Source of the DNA: Betaproteobacteria bacterium
Lineage (GTDB): Bacteria > Pseudomonadota > Gammaproteobacteria > Burkholderiales > Gallionellaceae
Direction: 5' to 3'
DNA length: 10,186 nt
NCBI GenBank assembly: GCA_028871775.1
Contig: JAGWMH010000049.1
Coordinates: 1-10,186, forward strand
The notes under the pieces: model-generated
Seen by the model: only the letters and a program-made list of their open reading frames with translations
Told to the model about the DNA's origin: nothing
Database searches by the model: none
Position numbers and translations under genes: made by a program
Shown here: positions 6,797 through 10,186 of the stretch, in pieces
Position numbering within the stretch: the stretch's first letter is position 1
Layout of the letters: the number at the start of each line of letters is the position of its first letter

Positions 6797-7405
6797 GTGC
6801 AACTCGTTTGTCTCGACCTCGAGGGCGTCCTCGTCCCGGAAATCTGGATCGAATTTTCCCAGCGCACCGGCATTCCGGAATTGCGCCGCACCACGCGCGA
6901 TGAACCCGATTACGACAAGCTGATGAAATACCGGCTGGGCATCCTGGCACAGCACAAACTCGGCCTGCCTGACATTCAGGAGGTGATCGCGGCAATGGGG
7001 CCGCTGGAAGGCGCCAAGGAGTTCCTCGACGACCTGCGCCAGCGCTTCCAGGTCATCATCCTTTCCGACACTTTCTACGAATTTGCCATGCCGCTGATGC
7101 GGCAACTCGGCATGCCGGCGCTGTTCTGCCATAAGCTGGAAGCCGATGCCAGCGGCGCCCTGGTCAATTACCACCTGCGCATGCCGAACCAGAAACGTGA
7201 AGCGGTAAAGCGTTTCAGGGAGCTCAATTTCAAGACCATCGCTGTCGGCGACTCGTACAACGACACGGCCATGCTCGGCGAAGCGCATGCCGGCATCCTG
7301 TTTCATCCACCGGAGAACGTGATTCGTGAATTCCCGCAGTTCCCGGTGACCATGAGCTATGCGGAACTCGACACTGAAATCCGCAAGGCCAGCACTAAAA
7401 TCTGA
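6797..7405 (+). CDS. thrH: Bifunctional phosphoserine phosphatase / homoserine phosphotransferase
   Basis: The 202-residue product is a HAD-superfamily enzyme closely resembling Pseudomonas ThrH. That enzyme hydrolyses phosphoserine and can pass the phosphate to homoserine, giving O-phosphohomoserine for threonine synthase. HAD motif I is DLEGVLVPEIW with Asp7 and Glu9 (ThrH has DxE rather than the usual DxD). Motif II is ILSDTFYEF, and motif IV is GDSYND, residues 151-156. The stretch EAHAGILFHPPENVIREFPQ near the end is nearly diagnostic for ThrH. The start is GTG at 6797, preceded by GGAG (6786-6789) at 7-nt spacing, and it gives the family's usual N-terminus. A TTG at 6764 in the same frame has no such support. 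The gene faces the thrB operon and ends 30 nt from its last gene. No hairpin terminator is visible between them. Confidence 0.95.
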   Translation: MQLVCLDLEGVLVPEIWIEFSQRTGIPELRRTTRDEPDYDKLMKYRLGILAQHKLGLPDIQEVIAAMGPLEGAKEFLDDLRQRFQVIILSDTFYEFAMPLMRQLGMPALFCHKLEADASGALVNYHLRMPNQKREAVKRFRELNFKTIAVGDSYNDTAMLGEAHAGILFHPPENVIREFPQFPVTMSYAELDTEIRKASTKI

Positions 7406-7435
7406 CGCACCTGTTTTCCCGGTAATCCCTCAGCG

Positions 7436-8203
7436 CTACTGCGCCCGGTCGTCGCGCGTCACTTCGCCTTCGACGGCCGCGGCCGGTTTCTCCTGTGTCG
7501 GGAACAAGTCGCGATAGATTGCATATATCGAGGTGATGACTACCGGCAGCAGGACCACCCAGCCCAGCAGCATCGGCAGGGTGGCCAGGACTGCGAATGG
7601 CAGCAGCATCACGGCGTATACCGTCAACGGAATCATGTTGCGCAGAAAGGCGCGCAGGCTGGCTTTCAGTGCGGGAATGGGCTGCATTCCGTCGAATATC
7701 ACCAGCATGGGTGCGAACTGCATCGCCATCATCAGCACGGTGAACAGCGTCACGCCCAGCAGCAGTGCAAACCCGGCACCTGTGAGGGCTTGCATCAATA
7801 TTGCCGGGTCGTCCGGTGATTTGCCGCTCATCAGGATGCTCACCAGTGTCGCGCCGCCGGTAAGCATCATCACGCCGAGTATCAGCAACTGGCCGACCAG
7901 ATTGACGCCGCCCAGCGTAACCAGTTGCTGCGCGTGTTGCTGAAATCCGGCGAACAAGTGTGCCAGTTCCAGTTCTTCTCCCCGCGCAATGGCATGGCAG
8001 CCGAACATGAAACCGGCGAGCAGCACCGGGAACAGCAGCGTGGCCAGCGGGTCACCGACCACCGGGATGGCTGCGATGCCGAGCAGCCCGATTACTCCGA
8101 TAGCTGTCAGCACCATCCATAACAGCGGATTCTTCCTGAACAGCCAATAACCGTTCTTGATCCACATCCAGCCGTGCATGGCATTTACTTTGCGAGCTTC
8201 CAT
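7436..8203 (-). CDS. BPSS1780-family multi-pass membrane protein, function unknown
   Basis: The 255-residue product is an inner-membrane protein of a family common in betaproteobacteria (BPSS1780-like, by recollection). It begins with a basic, tryptophan-rich segment of the form GWMWIKNGYWLFRKNP, typical of the family. About six membrane segments follow, at about 28-48, 52-72, 96-122, 138-168, 190-212 and 213-231. The tail is short, charged and cytoplasm-like (EGEVTRDDRAQ). No catalytic motif or transporter signature is visible, so I assign no activity. The ATG at 8203 is chosen because GAGG lies just upstream (minus strand, about 8210-8213) and the family start MEARKV is recognisable. The frame remains open further upstream but overlaps thrB. 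It starts 10 nt after the thrB stop and is the last gene of the DUF2782-thrB operon. Confidence 0.85.
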   Translation of the reverse strand: MEARKVNAMHGWMWIKNGYWLFRKNPLLWMVLTAIGVIGLLGIAAIPVVGDPLATLLFPVLLAGFMFGCHAIARGEELELAHLFAGFQQHAQQLVTLGGVNLVGQLLILGVMMLTGGATLVSILMSGKSPDDPAILMQALTGAGFALLLGVTLFTVLMMAMQFAPMLVIFDGMQPIPALKASLRAFLRNMIPLTVYAVMLLPFAVLATLPMLLGWVVLLPVVITSIYAIYRDLFPTQEKPAAAVEGEVTRDDRAQ

Positions 8204-8213
8204 ATTTACCTCG

Positions 8214-9158
8214 TTATAGCCAAGTGACATTGCCATCCGCAGCAATGTGTTGCTGCAGGATGCGTTTGAAATGTTCCGGGTCGCGCACATGGACCAGTTC
8301 GCCTTCGCGCGGCAGGTGCGAGTTAAACAGGCGCGACAGCCAGAAACGCAACGCCGCAGCGCGCAAGGCAATCGGCCAGGCCGAATGTTCTTCCGGCTGG
8401 AATGGCCGCACCGCATGGTAGGCGCGCAGCAAAGCCCGGGTGCATGCCTCGTCCAGCACACCATCCGCATCCATGCACCAGTCATTCACGGTGATGGCCA
8501 CGTCATACAGCAGGCTGTCGTTGCAGGCGAAATAGAAATCAATCAGGCCGCCGACGCGCGCGCCATCGAACAGCACGTTGTCGCGAAACAGGTCGGCGTG
8601 GATTATGCCCTGCGGCAGCGCGGCCAGCGTGTGTTGCGCATGGAACGCGACTTCGCCATCCAGCAGCGCCGCGTCCTGTGGCGACAGAAAGGATTTGACC
8701 TGTTGTGCGGCACGCGTGCGCCACGCGGCTGCGCGCGGGTTGGGCATGGTTTCGGCGAAGCTCTGCGCCGCGCAATGCAATTGTCCCAGCACCGCGCCCA
8801 CGGCGGCGCAGTGTTCCGCATCCGCCCGTGTCAGCGACTTGCCGGACAGGCGGCTGACGATGCAGGCAGGCTTGCCATTCAGCTCACCGAGGAAACGGTT
8901 ATGCCGGTCTGCCACCGGGCTGGGACAGGGAATGCCGTGCCGCGCGAGGTGTGACATCAGGTTGAGGTAGAACGGCAGTTCGCCGGAGGTGAGCTTCTCG
9001 AACAGCGTCAGCACGAAACGGCCGTTGCTGGTGGTGACGAAGTAGTTGGTGTTCTCGATTCCCGCGGCGATGCCCTGCAGTTCAAGCAGGGTGCCGAGAG
9101 AATAATCGCTCAGCCACGCCGCCAGTTCTGTTTCGGTGACGCGGGTAAAAACGGCCAT
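8214..9158 (-). CDS. thrB: Homoserine kinase, APH/choline-kinase fold type
   Basis: The 314-residue product phosphorylates L-homoserine with ATP to O-phospho-L-homoserine, the step before threonine synthase, in the cytoplasm. It belongs to the protein-kinase-like (APH) group used by Pseudomonas and betaproteobacteria, not the GHMP-type ThrB of E. coli. The N-terminus MAVFTRVTETELAAWL and the loop GIAAGIENTNYFVTT are typical. The catalytic loop is IHADLFRDNVLF, with Asp189 as base and Asn194 as metal ligand, and the metal-binding DFG equivalent is Asp207 in LIDFYFACND. The usual family length is about 315-320 residues, so the protein is complete. The ATG at 9158 is preceded by a modest AGGCG. 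The gene begins 17 nt after the DUF2782 gene and ends 10 nt before the membrane-protein gene, so one operon is likely. thrH, which can make the same product, converges on it. Confidence 0.95.
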   Translation of the reverse strand: MAVFTRVTETELAAWLSDYSLGTLLELQGIAAGIENTNYFVTTSNGRFVLTLFEKLTSGELPFYLNLMSHLARHGIPCPSPVADRHNRFLGELNGKPACIVSRLSGKSLTRADAEHCAAVGAVLGQLHCAAQSFAETMPNPRAAAWRTRAAQQVKSFLSPQDAALLDGEVAFHAQHTLAALPQGIIHADLFRDNVLFDGARVGGLIDFYFACNDSLLYDVAITVNDWCMDADGVLDEACTRALLRAYHAVRPFQPEEHSAWPIALRAAALRFWLSRLFNSHLPREGELVHVRDPEHFKRILQQHIAADGNVTWL

Positions 9159-9175
9159 CGCCTGTTAACCCGGAC

Positions 9176-9511
9176 TCAGAACTGGTGAATGATCCAGCGC
9201 GGTGGACGCACGCCTGAATCCAGGCTCTCCTGGCGCGAGAATTTGCCGTCGCCAAGATCGTCCACCAGGTAGTAGGGCTTGCCGATCTTGGGGGTGATCT
9301 TGATCATGTAAAGCCTGCCTCCGGCGCGGTATTCTTCCACCGTCTGTTCGGTCTGTTTGGTGATGGTCACCTGCGGCTCCAGATCGGCATCCTGCGCGTT
9401 CGCATCCAACTGCGGCGGGGGCTGCAACGGCTGCAGGTCGGGCGGCTGCGGCTGCCCCGCGAAAGCGGCGCCGCACAGGCAGCCCAGGAATAAAGTGGTA
9501 ATCAGGCGCAT
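9176..9511 (-). CDS. DUF2782-domain exported protein
   Basis: The 111-residue product has an N-terminal signal peptide (MRLITTLFLGCLCGAAFA) with probable signal peptidase I cleavage at AFA-GQ, after residue 18. A proline/glutamine-rich linker spans residues 19-38. A compact domain follows at about 47-111, with the pattern VTITKQTEQTVEEYRAGG, MIKITPKIGKPYYLVD and a terminal PRWIIHQF. This matches DUF2782, a small family found mainly in beta- and gammaproteobacteria next to thrB or polA. Its function is unknown to me. The cysteines in the signal peptide do not form a good lipobox, so a soluble periplasmic location is more likely than a lipoprotein. The ATG at 9511 is chosen over 9535 because it starts the signal peptide and has GGGGAA upstream. 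It is the first gene of the thrB operon. Confidence 0.88.
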   Translation of the reverse strand: MRLITTLFLGCLCGAAFAGQPQPPDLQPLQPPPQLDANAQDADLEPQVTITKQTEQTVEEYRAGGRLYMIKITPKIGKPYYLVDDLGDGKFSRQESLDSGVRPPRWIIHQF

Positions 9512-9541
9512 CGCATTTCCCCGGTGGTTTTGCATGGTCGC

Positions 9542-9547
9542 ATTTTA
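9542..9547 (-). promoter_or_regulatory. Possible -10 box for the DUF2782-thrB operon
   Basis: On the minus strand TAAAAT lies 30 nt before the DUF2782 start codon at 9511, the right distance for a -10 box with a short leader. The expected -35 position falls at the left edge of the GTGAAAC-repeat element and has only a poor match, so the call is weak. Confidence 0.25.
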
Positions 9548-9570
9548 GCCGATAAGACTATGGGTGAAAC

Positions 9571-9646
9571 GTGAAAAGTGAAACGTAACCTCCCGGCAGG
9601 GAGGGTGGCGCAAAGCGCCGGGTGGGCATCACGTTTCACTTTTCAC
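9571..9646. repeat. Inverted-repeat element with 16-bp perfect arms and two internal hairpins
   Basis: GTGAAAAGTGAAACGT at 9571-9586 is perfectly complementary to ACGTTTCACTTTTCAC at 9631-9646. Between the arms are two smaller hairpins: CCTCCC/GGGAGG (9589-9594 with 9599-9604) and GGCGC/GCGCC (9607-9611 with 9615-9619). Together they would fold as a three-way or cloverleaf-like structure. The left side reads as tandem heptamers GTGAAAC, GTGAAAA, GTGAAAC (9564-9584), and the right arm holds two of them inverted. It lies just past the stop codon of the LOG gene and upstream of the DUF2782 gene, both on the minus strand. There is no U-run, so it is not a standard intrinsic terminator. It may be a non-coding repeat family member, a transcript 3'-end protector or an attenuator. 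Confidence 0.75.
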
Positions 9647-9651
9647 TGCCC

Positions 9652-10186
9652 TTACAAATAGAACTGCCGTTCGCGCTCCTCTTCCGAAAGCTCGAAACCC
9701 CGCGCCTCATAATGCTTGAAGATGGCGCTTACCACTTCTTCCGGATCGTCGATCATCTGGATCATGTTCATGTCTTCGGGGTGGATCATGCCCTCGGCCA
9801 GCAGCGTTTGCCGGAACCAGTCCATCATGCCGCGCCAATAATCGCTGCTCACCAGAATAATTGGGATGTGCCGCGTCTTTCCGGTCTGCACCAGGGTGAG
9901 CGCCTCCATCAGTTCATCAAGCGTGCCGAAGCCGCCCGGCATCACCACATAGGCAATGGCGAATTTCACGAACATCACCTTGCGCGCAAAAAAATGCTGG
10001 AAGGTCTGGCTGATGTTCTGGTAAGGATTGGAGCGCTGTTCGTGCGGCAGCTGGATGTTCAGCCCCACGCTGGGCGATTTGCCGTAGAACGCGCCCTTGT
10101 TGGCCGCTTCCATGATGCCCGGCCCGCCGCCGGAGATGACCGAAAATCCGGCATCGGACAGCAGCCGCGCAATATGTTCGGTAAGC
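9652..10186 (-). CDS. LOG-family protein (TIGR00730-type Rossmann-fold phosphoribohydrolase), 5' end missing
   Basis: The visible 177 codons are the C-terminal part of a gene whose start lies beyond the right edge. The segment ISGGGPGIMEAANKGA holds the nucleotide-binding glycine stretch, and PGGFGTLDELMEAL is the LOG signature PGGxGTxxE that carries catalytic residues. Family members split nucleoside 5'-monophosphates into base and ribose 5-phosphate. Plant LOG uses cytokinin nucleotides, and bacterial relatives act on purine or pyrimidine nucleotides, with older annotations wrongly calling them lysine decarboxylases. The terminal part, DDPEEVVSAIFKHYEARGF and a charged tail, is typical of the longer bacterial type. 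The substrate cannot be told from sequence. The stop codon at 9652 lies 5 nt from the inverted-repeat element. Confidence 0.92.
   Translation of the reverse strand, partial: LTEHIARLLSDAGFSVISGGGPGIMEAANKGAFYGKSPSVGLNIQLPHEQRSNPYQNISQTFQHFFARKVMFVKFAIAYVVMPGGFGTLDELMEALTLVQTGKTRHIPIILVSSDYWRGMMDWFRQTLLAEGMIHPEDMNMIQMIDDPEEVVSAIFKHYEARGFELSEEERERQFYL

Noticed and set aside
7406..7435. Bidirectional terminator between thrH and the membrane-protein gene
   Set aside because: The 30-bp gap holds no hairpin of useful length and no T-run.
8247..8954. A 235-codon plus-strand frame inside thrB
   Set aside because: It is antisense to the kinase motifs and has low-complexity His/Gln/Arg content with no ribosome site.
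9571..9646. Intrinsic terminator of the LOG gene
   Set aside because: The structure is long and branched, and no U-run follows it on the minus strand. Termination there is possible but not supported.

Overview
The window looks like a chromosomal stretch from a GC-rich betaproteobacterium. The evidence is gene content and sequence style: a ThrH/ThrB pair, a DUF2782 protein next to homoserine kinase, a BPSS1780-type membrane protein, and an slt-cca pair. A Nitrosomonadales/Gallionellaceae-like source is my best guess, but this is inference without a database search. Most genes are housekeeping. The unusual content is repeat DNA, above all palindromic elements lying in frame inside uvrD.

Left end (1-545): the last 56 codons of a GGDEF (diguanylate cyclase) protein, then a small unrecognised gene that appears split by a one-base frameshift. 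This stretch is visibly less GC-rich than the rest. Region 545-4323, minus strand, reading right to left: slt (periplasmic lytic transglycosylase), cca (tRNA CCA-adding enzyme with HD domain) and a uracil-DNA glycosylase-family gene. They are packed with a 4-nt gap and a 17-nt overlap, so they very probably form one operon. A 77-bp divergent intergenic region separates slt from uvrD.

Region 4401-7405, plus strand: uvrD (DNA helicase II), then thrH (phosphoserine phosphatase / homoserine phosphotransferase) with its own promoter-like sequence. UvrD carries two insertions relative to the usual family layout. Residues about 238-274 lie between helicase motifs II and III. Residues about 685-707 lie in the linker before the C-terminal domain. 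Both map onto hairpin-forming repeat DNA with the shared core CCTCTCCC...GGGAGAGG. The first insertion seems to be a palindrome interrupted by a second, 54-nt palindromic segment, and the reading frame is kept throughout.

Region 7436-9511, minus strand, reading right to left: a DUF2782 exported protein, thrB (homoserine kinase) and a six-helix BPSS1780-type membrane protein, tightly spaced. thrH and this operon converge, so two enzymes able to make O-phosphohomoserine for threonine synthesis sit within 1 kb. Right end: a 76-bp inverted-repeat element built from GTGAAAC-like heptamers, then the 3' part of a LOG-family (TIGR00730-type) gene that runs off the window.

I see no tRNA, rRNA, CRISPR array, transposase or phage module, and no complete new multigene system. 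The in-frame palindromic elements in uvrD are the best candidate for something undescribed.
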